Notes under the pieces: generated by a model
What the model saw: the letters and a program-made list of their open reading frames with translations, nothing else
Databases searched by the model: none
What the model was told of the DNA's origin: nothing
In this document: piece by piece, positions 31,173-38,809 of the stretch
How positions within the stretch are numbered: position 1 is the first letter of the stretch
Layout: each line of letters begins with the position of its first letter
From: Corallococcus sp. NCRR
GTDB lineage: Bacteria; Myxococcota; Myxococcia; Myxococcales; Myxococcaceae
Length of the DNA: 64,000 nt
Reading direction: 5' to 3'
NCBI RefSeq assembly: GCF_026965535.1
Contig: NZ_CP114039.1
Coordinates: 6,324,001-6,388,000, forward strand
Position numbers and translations under genes: made by a program

Positions 31173-32584
31173 GCACGCGGGGGCCGTGGGTGGGGCTGGC
31201 GCTGCTGGTGTCCGCGTGCACGACCGTGGGGCCTGACTACCGGGGGCCTCCGCCGTCCGCGGCCGTCCATTCGCCCGAGGCCACCGGGGCATTCCTGGGC
31301 GCAACGGAGCCGCACTATTCGTCGGCGCCCGTCCCGGGGGAGTGGTGGCGCCTGTACGAGGACCCGGTGCTGGAGGGGTTGGTGCGGCAGGCGCTGAAGT
31401 CGAACGTGGACCTGCGGGTGGCGGAGGCGAACCTCGCGCGGTCGCGGGCGGTGCTGGCGGAGGTCGGAGGCGCGCGGCTGCCTTCCTTTTCAGTGGGCGC
31501 GTCGGCGGACGTGGGCAGGACGCCGCCAGTCGGGCCGTCGGCGAACTATGGCCTGGGCTTCGACGTGTCATATCAGCTGGACCTGTTCGGGCGGATCCGC
31601 CGGGGCATCGAGGCGGCGCGCGCGGACACGGAGGCGGTCCAGGCCGCGCTGGACCTGACGCACATCACGGTGGCCGCGGAGACGACCCGGGCGTACGCGA
31701 GCGTCTGCTCGGTGGGCAACGAGGTGGTGGTGGCGCGCCGCGTGCTGGCCCTGCAGGAGGAGAGCCTTTCGCGGACGCGGCGCCTGGTGGAGGCGGGGCG
31801 GGGGACGCCGCTGGACTTGAGCCGGGCCCAAGCGCAGGTGGAGGTGCTTCGCGCGAACGTGCCGCCGCTGGTGGTGCAGCGGCGCATCGCGCTGCTGCGG
31901 CTGGCGGTGCTCAGCGGCAGGCCGCCCGCGGCGTTTCCTCCGGACGTGGAGGCGTGTGAGACGCCGCCACGGCTGAGCTCGCCTATCCCCGTGGGGGATG
32001 GCGCCGCGCTGCTGCGCAGGCGTCCGGACGTCCGGCAGGCGGAGCGGGCGCTGGCGTCGGCGACCGCGCGCATCGGCGTGGAGACGGCGGACCTCTATCC
32101 CACGGTGAGCTTCGGGCTGTCCGCGGGCTCCGGAGGCCTGATGAGCACCTTCGGACAGGAGAGCACGCTGAGCTGGAGCCTGGGGCCGCTGCTGTCCTGG
32201 ACGTTCCCGAACACCCGCATCGCCAGGGCTCGCATCGCCCAGGCGGATGCGACCGCGCAAGCCGCGCTCGCGCAGTTCGACAGCGTGGTGCTCAACGCGC
32301 TGCTGGAGACGGAGAGCAACCTGACGCAGTACACGCAGGAGCTGGAGCGCGTCGCCGCGCTCACGGCCGCCCGGGACTTCAGCGCCCAGGCCGCGCGCGA
32401 AGCCGACGCGCTCTACCGAGGAGGACGGGAGGACTTCCTGACCGTGCTCGACGCGGAGCGCACCCGGGCCGACGCCGAGGCGTCGCTGGCCTCCGCGCAG
32501 ACCCTCCTGGTGTCCAATCAGATTGCCCTGTTCCTGTCGCTGGGTGGGGGATGGGAGGAACCGCCGCCCGCGGGGGGACAGTAG
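31169..32584 (+). CDS. Outer-membrane efflux lipoprotein (NodT/OprM type)
   Basis: A 471-residue TolC-fold channel with lipobox LLVSACTTVGPDY near residue 18, the canonical start of NodT-type lipoproteins. The two repeats of the outer-membrane efflux family are visible. They begin near EDPVLEGLVRQALKSNVDLRVAEANLARSRAVL and near LLRRRPDVRQAERALASATARIGVETADLYPTV, and end with YRGGREDFLTVLDAERTRADAEASLASAQ. It completes a tripartite pump with the two preceding genes. The sigma-54 activator gene begins 11 bases after its stop. Confidence 0.93.
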   Translation: MSTRGPWVGLALLVSACTTVGPDYRGPPPSAAVHSPEATGAFLGATEPHYSSAPVPGEWWRLYEDPVLEGLVRQALKSNVDLRVAEANLARSRAVLAEVGGARLPSFSVGASADVGRTPPVGPSANYGLGFDVSYQLDLFGRIRRGIEAARADTEAVQAALDLTHITVAAETTRAYASVCSVGNEVVVARRVLALQEESLSRTRRLVEAGRGTPLDLSRAQAQVEVLRANVPPLVVQRRIALLRLAVLSGRPPAAFPPDVEACETPPRLSSPIPVGDGAALLRRRPDVRQAERALASATARIGVETADLYPTVSFGLSAGSGGLMSTFGQESTLSWSLGPLLSWTFPNTRIARARIAQADATAQAALAQFDSVVLNALLETESNLTQYTQELERVAALTAARDFSAQAAREADALYRGGREDFLTVLDAERTRADAEASLASAQTLLVSNQIALFLSLGGGWEEPPPAGGQ

Positions 32585-32595
32585 GATGGGCGCGG

Positions 32596-34320
32596 ATGCG
32601 CTTCTTCCTCTCCCTTCCGGACGGCCGCTCCATCTCGCTGGAGAAGCCGGTGGTGTCCGTGGGCTCCGAGCCCGCATGCGATGTCGTCCTCTCCGCGCCC
32701 GGCGTGAAGGGCAGCCATGCCCTGGTGTTCCGTGACGCGCGCGGGTGGACGGTGTCCGCCGCGAGCGCGGACTGTGACGTCCGGGTTCGCGGCAGGCGGG
32801 TGGAGCTGGCGCCGCTGGAGCCGGGGGAGTCGTTCAGCGTGGGCAAGGCGTCGCTCACGCTGACGGTCTCGGAGGCGCCGGTCCGGGCGTCGCCTTCCCC
32901 GGCGCCTTCCCGCCTGGTGGGCGTGCTGACGGACTTCGCCTCACGGCTGCTCGTGCAGCGGCCCGCGTCGGAGCTGCTGGAGGCGGCGCTGCGGGGCATC
33001 GCGGAGGTCACGTCCGCGGACGTGGGGTTCCTCGTGTCGGTGGAGGGGGAGCGGCGGCGGGTGCTGGGGGCCACCGGCTCCGTGCCGGCCTCGGTGGTGG
33101 TGGACAGCCTGGTGGATCAGGTCGTGGGCTCGGGGGCACCGGTGCTGGTGCCGGATGTCGCGGCGGAGGCGGCGCTCGCGGGGGCCCCCAGTGTGCTGGC
33201 GTTGCGGTTGACCTCCGCACTCGTGCTGCCGCTTCGCGCGGGCGCCGCGCCGCTGTGCGTCGTGTACCTGGGACGGCGCCTGGGCAGTCCTCCGTTCGCG
33301 ACTCGTGAGCTGGAGGAGGCGATGGCGCTGTCGTCGCTCGCGGCGTTGCTGCTGGCCACGTCGCGGGAGTTGACGGAGCTGCGCGCCCAGGTGGACAGCC
33401 TCACGCAGCGCATCGCCGCGGCCACGTTCGAAGGGCTCATCGGTGAGTCCCCGGCCATGCGGAACCTCTACCGGCAGGTGGAGCGCCTGGGGCCCACGTC
33501 CCTGCACGTGCTCATCCAGGGCGAGACGGGCACGGGCAAGGAGGAGGTGGCCCGCGCGCTCCACCGGCGGAGCGGCCGGCGCGGGCGGCTGGTTGCAATC
33601 AATTGCGCGGCGCTGCCGGAGTCGCTCATCGAGCGCGAGCTGTTCGGCCACGTCCGCGGGGCGTTCTCCGGCGCGGCCTCCGACCGCGCGGGGCTGGTGG
33701 AGGCGGCGGATGGGGGCACGCTGTTCCTGGATGAGATTGGAGACATGCCGCTGCCGCTCCAGTCGCGCCTGCTGCGAGTCGTCCAGGAGCACGAGGTGAC
33801 GCGGCTGGGCGAGCACCGTCCCCGCCGGGTCGACATGCGCGTCGTGGCCGCCACGCATCAGCCCTTGAAGGCGCTCGTCGCGCGGGGCGCCTTCCGCGAG
33901 GACCTCCTCTTCCGCCTGGACGAGGTGCGCCTGGAGGTGCCCGCGCTGCGGGAGCGCGGAGACGACGTGTTGCTCATCGCGCACCATGTCCTGAAGCAGG
34001 AGGCGGGCCGAGCCCGGGGCTTCACGCAGAAGGCGGCGGAGGCCCTGCGCGGTCATCCCTTTCCGGGAAACGTCCGCGAGCTCGTGTCCCGCGTGCGGCG
34101 CGCGGCCATCCTGGCCTCAGGGGAGCTCATCGGCGTAGAGGACCTGGACCTGGCCGCGGACACGGCGCCGCTGGTGCCCCTGGATGAGGCGCGTGATGCC
34201 TTCGTGCTGCGCTATGTGCGCGAGGCCATTGCCCGCAGCGGAGGCAGCAAGAAGGAGGCGGCCCGGGCCCTGGGCATCGGCGTGCGCTCCGTGTTCCGAT
34301 ACCTGGGGGAAGAGGATTGA
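32596..34320 (+). CDS. FHA-GAF sigma-54 transcriptional activator
   Basis: A 574-residue activator without a receiver domain. It has an FHA domain (about 1-95, GSEPACDVVL and KGSHALVF), a GAF domain (about 125-275), an AAA+ sigma-54 domain and a C-terminal Fis-type helix-turn-helix (GGSKKEAARALGIGVRSVFRYL). The AAA+ domain has Walker A GETGTGKE, a GAFSGA loop and Walker B TLFLDEIGDM. FHA domains bind phosphothreonine, so control by a Ser/Thr kinase is likely, as known for similar myxobacterial activators. The ATG at 32596 starts the FHA domain. The gene is 11 bases after the efflux operon and may be its fifth member, acting as a regulator. No clear -24/-12 element precedes the operon at 27956-28005. 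Confidence 0.93.
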   Translation: MRFFLSLPDGRSISLEKPVVSVGSEPACDVVLSAPGVKGSHALVFRDARGWTVSAASADCDVRVRGRRVELAPLEPGESFSVGKASLTLTVSEAPVRASPSPAPSRLVGVLTDFASRLLVQRPASELLEAALRGIAEVTSADVGFLVSVEGERRRVLGATGSVPASVVVDSLVDQVVGSGAPVLVPDVAAEAALAGAPSVLALRLTSALVLPLRAGAAPLCVVYLGRRLGSPPFATRELEEAMALSSLAALLLATSRELTELRAQVDSLTQRIAAATFEGLIGESPAMRNLYRQVERLGPTSLHVLIQGETGTGKEEVARALHRRSGRRGRLVAINCAALPESLIERELFGHVRGAFSGAASDRAGLVEAADGGTLFLDEIGDMPLPLQSRLLRVVQEHEVTRLGEHRPRRVDMRVVAATHQPLKALVARGAFREDLLFRLDEVRLEVPALRERGDDVLLIAHHVLKQEAGRARGFTQKAAEALRGHPFPGNVRELVSRVRRAAILASGELIGVEDLDLAADTAPLVPLDEARDAFVLRYVREAIARSGGSKKEAARALGIGVRSVFRYLGEED

Positions 34321-34329
34321 GAGGCCCGC

Positions 34330-34962
34330 TTGCGTAAGCATGTCCCATCGTGGCGATTGCTCACGGCGCTTGCTGCTGTGGCCGTAGGTTGTGCCGAAGC
34401 ACCCCTCCCACCCAGCGCTGGTGCGGTTCGGATGTGGCGCGGGCCGCTCGTGAACGTGCCAGGAGGCGGGCAGTTCCGCACCGTCATCTACTACGGGCCA
34501 TGGCAATGCAGCGCCCAGCTCATGACCTACTGCCAGGAGAAGTGCGCGGGAAGCGGTCACGTCCTCCAGGGATGCATGTGGCTGGCGGATGTGAAGATGG
34601 ATTTTCAGGGCACGCTGGTTCAGGCCGGCAGCCGGTTTGGGATGGCGCATTGTTGCTGCAACTACGGAGCACTGACGCCTCGCCAGAACGAAGCTGCTCG
34701 CAATCGCTGGAACAAGGCGCGCAAGGGGTTCCGGGAGGAGTGGTCGCGGCGTTTCGGTAACTGGCCAACGGAGGCCGATGGAAAGCCGTACCAGGGCCAT
34801 CACATCCGCGACCTTCAGCATGGCGGCAACCCCACCGACTGGGACAACCTCCTGCCGTTCCCCCAGGACCTTCATGAGGACCTGCTGGGGCCCTACAACC
34901 AATGCTACGCGAACCAGCCTCCGTGGACGCGTGTAGGCGTGGATCATCCCTATGGCGAGTAG
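34330..34962 (+). CDS. HNH-nuclease-like lipoprotein, putative toxin
   Basis: A 210-residue protein with a lipoprotein-type signal (MRKHVPSWRLLTALAAVAVGCAEA). The start must be TTG at 34330 (GAGAGG upstream) to include it; the nearest ATG is out of frame. A Cys-rich middle (about 60-115) includes CCC. The C-terminal region holds an HNH/GHH-type core, YQGHHIRDLQHGGNPTDWDNLLPFPQDLHE-like, starting near residue 154. The paired His residues, GG turn, Asn-Leu and distal His are the pattern of HNH toxin nucleases. The next gene encodes a SUKH-family immunity-type protein and overlaps by 11 bases, which strongly suggests a toxin-immunity pair. Whether the toxin is delivered to other cells is not shown. 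Confidence 0.72.
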   Translation: MRKHVPSWRLLTALAAVAVGCAEAPLPPSAGAVRMWRGPLVNVPGGGQFRTVIYYGPWQCSAQLMTYCQEKCAGSGHVLQGCMWLADVKMDFQGTLVQAGSRFGMAHCCCNYGALTPRQNEAARNRWNKARKGFREEWSRRFGNWPTEADGKPYQGHHIRDLQHGGNPTDWDNLLPFPQDLHEDLLGPYNQCYANQPPWTRVGVDHPYGE

Positions 34963-35440
34963 CTCCGAAGCCATGTCGGCGCTGCTGGAGGAAGTTTCAC
35001 GGCGCCACTTTCCGAACCCGCCCGCGACTCCGGCGGAGATCGAGGCTTTCGAGCAGAGAGTCGGATGGCGCCTGGACCCGGACCTTCGTGCCTTCTATCT
35101 GCATTGCGATGGCGCGAAGTTGTTCGACCGGGTCGACCCCGCGTTCTTCTTCTACCCGCTGGCGAAGATTCGCCGCGCTCGCGTTGTCCTTCTCAAGGAT
35201 GACACGGACAGGGCAGGTCCGGCGTCCTGGTACGCGGTCTGCGAGGTGCGGGATACCAATTACATCTTCGTGGACGTCAGCCATCAGTCGGGCGGGCGGT
35301 ACTCCATCCGGGATGGTTACCGTGAAGCGTTTCCGGACCCTGCCTACAACCGCCAGATCGCGGGCTCATTCTCGGAGTTCCTGGGCGGAGCGCTTCGCTC
35401 CAATGAAGAGTGGTTCTGGCTGGAGGCGGAGGAGGAGTAG
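34952..35440 (+). CDS. SMI1/KNR4 (SUKH) family putative immunity protein
   Basis: A 162-residue soluble acidic protein. The N-terminal pattern PPATPAEIEAFEQRVGWRLDPDLRAFYLHCDG is the hallmark of the SMI1/KNR4 (SUKH) fold, in which an alpha-helix and the L-P-x-x-Y/F-L segment recur. SUKH proteins commonly neutralise nuclease toxins encoded next to them. The ATG at 34952 lies inside the end of the HNH gene (stop at 34962), so translation is coupled. Its position directly after a nuclease-like lipoprotein gene supports the immunity role. Confidence 0.8.
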   Translation: MASSSEAMSALLEEVSRRHFPNPPATPAEIEAFEQRVGWRLDPDLRAFYLHCDGAKLFDRVDPAFFFYPLAKIRRARVVLLKDDTDRAGPASWYAVCEVRDTNYIFVDVSHQSGGRYSIRDGYREAFPDPAYNRQIAGSFSEFLGGALRSNEEWFWLEAEEE

Positions 35441-35487
35441 CGTCCGGAGCGACCATTCGTCCCACGCCTCGAAGTTCTCTTGAGCCC

Positions 35488-36021
35488 ATGCGCTTCCCGC
35501 TCTCGTTTTTGATGCTGCTTCTGCTCGTGGCCACGGGGTGTCCGCTCGACATCCAGGTGCGTGAGGCGTTGGACGCTGGCTGTTCGGGGGATGCCTGCGT
35601 GCTCTCCTGCGCCGCGGACCGGGAGTGTCCCGAGGACCAGCGCTGCTCCGCCCTCTACGAGGAATGCGAACCGGGTCCCCGTCTCACCGAGCCCTGCTTC
35701 GAGCCCCTGGACTGTCCGACGTACACGTACTGCGTGAAGGGACGCTGTTCACGTGATTGCGAGCGGGGCTGCCCCACGGGCTACCAATGTTCACCGGCTC
35801 CGGAGTCCCTGTGCGTCGAGACCTGCGAGGGCCTGTCCCCCGAGCACCTGGGCGACTCCTGCGAGACCTCCATGGACTGCGCCCGCTGCGGCTTCTGCAC
35901 TGACTCCGGGCAGGGAAGGCGCTGTCACCAGCCCTGCCGGTCGGATGCGGAGTGCCCCGGCGCGAAGCCCGGTGGGTGCGTGCTGATTCCCGGCTCCTCC
36001 CTTCGCGTATGCCAGCAGTGA
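35488..36021 (+). CDS. Cys-rich lipoprotein
   Basis: A 177-residue lipoprotein (lipobox LVATGC near residue 18) with about 25 cysteines. They are grouped in repeats of the type C-x5-C-P-x5-C, for example CAADRECPEDQRC, CFEPLDCPTYTYC and CRSDAECPGAKPGGC. This resembles Dickkopf-like or EGF-like disulfide modules common in myxobacterial surface proteins. The start at 35488 begins the signal peptide. The function is unknown. It may be independent of the toxin pair upstream and of the kinase downstream. Confidence 0.8.
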   Translation: MRFPLSFLMLLLLVATGCPLDIQVREALDAGCSGDACVLSCAADRECPEDQRCSALYEECEPGPRLTEPCFEPLDCPTYTYCVKGRCSRDCERGCPTGYQCSPAPESLCVETCEGLSPEHLGDSCETSMDCARCGFCTDSGQGRRCHQPCRSDAECPGAKPGGCVLIPGSSLRVCQQ

Positions 36022-36073
36022 GGCAGCCCCGGCGTTTGCGCCCGGGGATCGCGCTTCCTAGACTGCGCGCGCG

Positions 36074-38014
36074 ATGACGGGCGAACTGCTGGCCGGCCGC
36101 TACCAGTTGGAGCAGGAGTTGGGGCGGGGCGGGATGGCGACGGTCTTCCTCGCCCACGACCTGCGCCTGTCCCGCCGCGTGGCGGTGAAGGTGATGCACC
36201 CGGGGCTGGACGCACGCCTCACCGAGCGCTTCCGCCAGGAGGCGGAGGTGGTGGCTTCACTCCAGCACCCCAATGTCCTGGCGGTGCATGACTTTGGCGA
36301 GGACGCCGTGCGCGGCCCGTTCCTCGTCTGTGAATGGGTGCAGGGGGAGAACCTGCGTGAGCTGGCGCGGCGCCTGGCGCCCATGCCGCCGGAGGCGGTC
36401 GCGCTCCTGGGCTGGGAGTTGGCTCGCGCGCTGGACGCGGCGCATGCGCGCGGCGTGGTGCACCGGGACGTCAAGCCGGAGAACGTGCTCGTGGCGCGAG
36501 GCGGGCCGCTGAAGCTCGCGGACTTCGGCATCGCGGCGCTGGCGGACCGGGCCCGGCTGACGAGCACGGGGGCCGTGATCGGCTCGCTGGCGTACATGGC
36601 GCCGGAGCGAATCGACACCGGCGCGTGGTCCCCGGCGTCTGACGTCTACGCGGTGGGCGTGGTGTTGTTCGAGCTGTGCGTGGGCACGACGCCGCACGCG
36701 GGGGAGGGCAGTGCCCGGTTGGCGGTCTCGGTGATGACCCGCGAGGCGCCGGCATTGGCGGAGGCCGCGCCAGGCACGCCCGCGTCCCTGTCCGCGCTGG
36801 TCGCGCGGTGTCTTGCCCGGGATGCGCGAGACCGGCCCGTGGAGGGAGGGGCGCTGGCCCGGGAGCTGGAGGCCGTGCTGCGGCCGTGGGTCGGTGCTCC
36901 CGCCGAAGCGTCACGGGCCTTCTTCCAGGCTCCGGAGTCCTCCGTGGCCCGCTGGCGTGAGGATGGGTTCCAGCGGCTGCTGAACGAAGGCCGCGCGCTG
37001 CTCGCCGCGGGGCAGGGCGCGCAAGCTGCCCGGTGCCTCAACGCCGCGATGACACTCCGGCCCGGGGCCCCCGAGGTGCTGGCGCTCCTGCGCTCGCGTC
37101 CCACGAGAAACGGCCGCGTCAGGCGCGCGTGGGCGGGGCACAAGCGTGGGCTCCTGGCGGGCGTAGTGCTCGCGGGGATGCTGGGCGGGTTGGGGACATG
37201 GGCCTGGCGCGCGGAGGGGTCCAGGGCTTCGACGGTGGCCACGGGACCGACTCCGTCGAAGGCTTCCGCCGAGCCCGCGCCCGGTGCCGACCCTGCCGCG
37301 ACAATGGCCGACTCGGCCTCACTTCCGTCCGGCGCTGGCCGGCCTGCGACAGACGAGGACTCCGCCGCGCCCGTGGCGGTCACCCGCCTGGATGTCGCGG
37401 AGAGATCTTTACGTCCCATGAATCAAACGTCGGCGGGGACGCAGGTCCGGGCCGCGCGTCCGGAGGTCCCGGGCAGGTCGTCCAAGGCCGCGTCGGCTCC
37501 GCGGGCCCGCTCCGCCCAGGACGCCTCGCAGCGGCCCGCGCCCTTGGAGCACACCGGCGATGACGTGCCCGTGCGCGTGCCGGACGCCCTGGACTTCGCG
37601 ACGCTCACGGTGACGACACGCCCCTGGGCCGAGGTGTTCGTGGACGGCCAGAGCCGTGGCTACACGCCGAGGCTGCGCGAGCTGCGGCTGTCTCCCGGCT
37701 CGCACCGGCTCCACTTCGCCAACCCCCTGTGCGAGCCCGTCGAGGAGGTGCTCGAAGTGGCTGCCGGCGCAGCCGTCTCGCGGGAAGTCGCCCTCCGCGT
37801 GCGTGACGCGGAGGTCACCATCGTCGCGCCCGCGGCGTCCCGCGTCTTCGTCGACGGCGTGGAGGTCGGCGTGGCGCCGCTGCGCGCCCCCTTGAAGCTC
37901 ACGCACGGGGGACACCTCCTGTCCGCCCGCGACCCGGGAGGCAACGTGCTGAGGCAATCGCTCGACGCGGTGGCGGGGTCCCGCACCACGGTCGTGCTGG
38001 GGTCCGCTCCATGA
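36074..38014 (+). CDS. Membrane Ser/Thr protein kinase with two PEGA repeats
   Basis: A 646-residue eukaryotic-like kinase. The kinase domain (about 1-280) has the Gly-rich loop LGRGGMATVF, Lys39 (VAVKVM), catalytic HRDVKPEN near 131, DFG near 150 and APE near 178. A short helical region (about 295-345) precedes a single membrane helix (about 357-378). A low-complexity Ala/Ser/Pro stretch follows, then two PEGA-type repeats (about 510-578 and 580-645), each with FVDG as the core motif. PEGA domains are extracytoplasmic and may bind surface polysaccharide or protein. The stop overlaps the next start as ATGA, so the kinase and the following secreted protein are coupled. Confidence 0.93.
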   Translation: MTGELLAGRYQLEQELGRGGMATVFLAHDLRLSRRVAVKVMHPGLDARLTERFRQEAEVVASLQHPNVLAVHDFGEDAVRGPFLVCEWVQGENLRELARRLAPMPPEAVALLGWELARALDAAHARGVVHRDVKPENVLVARGGPLKLADFGIAALADRARLTSTGAVIGSLAYMAPERIDTGAWSPASDVYAVGVVLFELCVGTTPHAGEGSARLAVSVMTREAPALAEAAPGTPASLSALVARCLARDARDRPVEGGALARELEAVLRPWVGAPAEASRAFFQAPESSVARWREDGFQRLLNEGRALLAAGQGAQAARCLNAAMTLRPGAPEVLALLRSRPTRNGRVRRAWAGHKRGLLAGVVLAGMLGGLGTWAWRAEGSRASTVATGPTPSKASAEPAPGADPAATMADSASLPSGAGRPATDEDSAAPVAVTRLDVAERSLRPMNQTSAGTQVRAARPEVPGRSSKAASAPRARSAQDASQRPAPLEHTGDDVPVRVPDALDFATLTVTTRPWAEVFVDGQSRGYTPRLRELRLSPGSHRLHFANPLCEPVEEVLEVAAGAAVSREVALRVRDAEVTIVAPAASRVFVDGVEVGVAPLRAPLKLTHGGHLLSARDPGGNVLRQSLDAVAGSRTTVVLGSAP

Positions 38015-38736
38015 AGTCCGCCATCGTCGCCCTGCTGCTCGCGGCGTCCTCCCCGCTGGGCCCCGCCCGCGAGGCCTACCAGTCCGGCGACCTGCCTCGT
38101 GCCCGGACCGAGCTGGAGGCCCTGCTTCAGCCTTCGCGGCTCTCCCAGCCTCGAGAGGAGGCCGAAGCCCACCTGCTGCTCGCGGCGACGCTCCACGCCC
38201 AGGAGGACCTGCTCCGCGCGGAGCACGAGGCCGTGGAAGGGCTCGCGCTCGACTCCGCCGCGAAGCTGGACCCCCTGGTGTATCCGCCGGACTTCATCGC
38301 CTTCGTCGAACGGGTGCGCGCGCGGCGGCACGACCGCATCGCCGGGCGCGCCGCCCGGCTCCGGGCCCCCGCGCTCCTGCCCGCGCCCGCGGCCTCCACC
38401 GCCGCTCCCGTCCTCGTCGAATCCCGCCCGGCCTCGCGGGGCTGGTACCTGGTGCCGTTCGGCGTGGGCCACCTCGTGCACGGCCAGAACACCAAGGGCA
38501 AGGTGCTCGCGGTGGGGCAGGGCGCGACGTTCGCCGTGTCCGCCGTCTCCCTGGGCGTGGCCCTGTCCCTGCGAGGCCCGGACGGCCGCTACTCGGCCCA
38601 GGACGCGCCCACGGCCCGGGCCTTCAACGTCTCCTATCTCGTGGGGGCCTACGCCTTCGCGGCGCTCTATGCCTACGGCGTGCTGGACGGCCTGCTGTCC
38701 CCGCCCCCGCTATCCCACGGAGGCGGGCCCGGGTGA
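38011..38736 (+). CDS. Secreted/membrane protein paired with the PEGA kinase
   Basis: A 241-residue protein with an N-terminal signal (about 1-17). A helical TPR-like region (about 18-105, REAYQSGDLPRARTELEALL and EAEAHLLLAATLHAQEDLLRAEHEAVEGLAL) is followed by an Ala/Pro linker. The C-terminal part has two likely membrane helices (about 168-190 and 210-232). It has the look of proteins that accompany PEGA kinases in myxobacteria. Translation is coupled to the kinase by an ATGA overlap. Function unknown. The 73 bases to the convergent chitinase gene contain an imperfect GGAGG/CCTCC hairpin. Confidence 0.72.
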   Translation: MKSAIVALLLAASSPLGPAREAYQSGDLPRARTELEALLQPSRLSQPREEAEAHLLLAATLHAQEDLLRAEHEAVEGLALDSAAKLDPLVYPPDFIAFVERVRARRHDRIAGRAARLRAPALLPAPAASTAAPVLVESRPASRGWYLVPFGVGHLVHGQNTKGKVLAVGQGATFAVSAVSLGVALSLRGPDGRYSAQDAPTARAFNVSYLVGAYAFAALYAYGVLDGLLSPPPLSHGGGPG

Positions 38737-38809
38737 GCGCCGCTGGAGGCCCGGTTTCCCTCGCGGGCAGCCGGACCTCCGAGGCTCACCGCTCACGCCG
38801 TCCTGGCGC

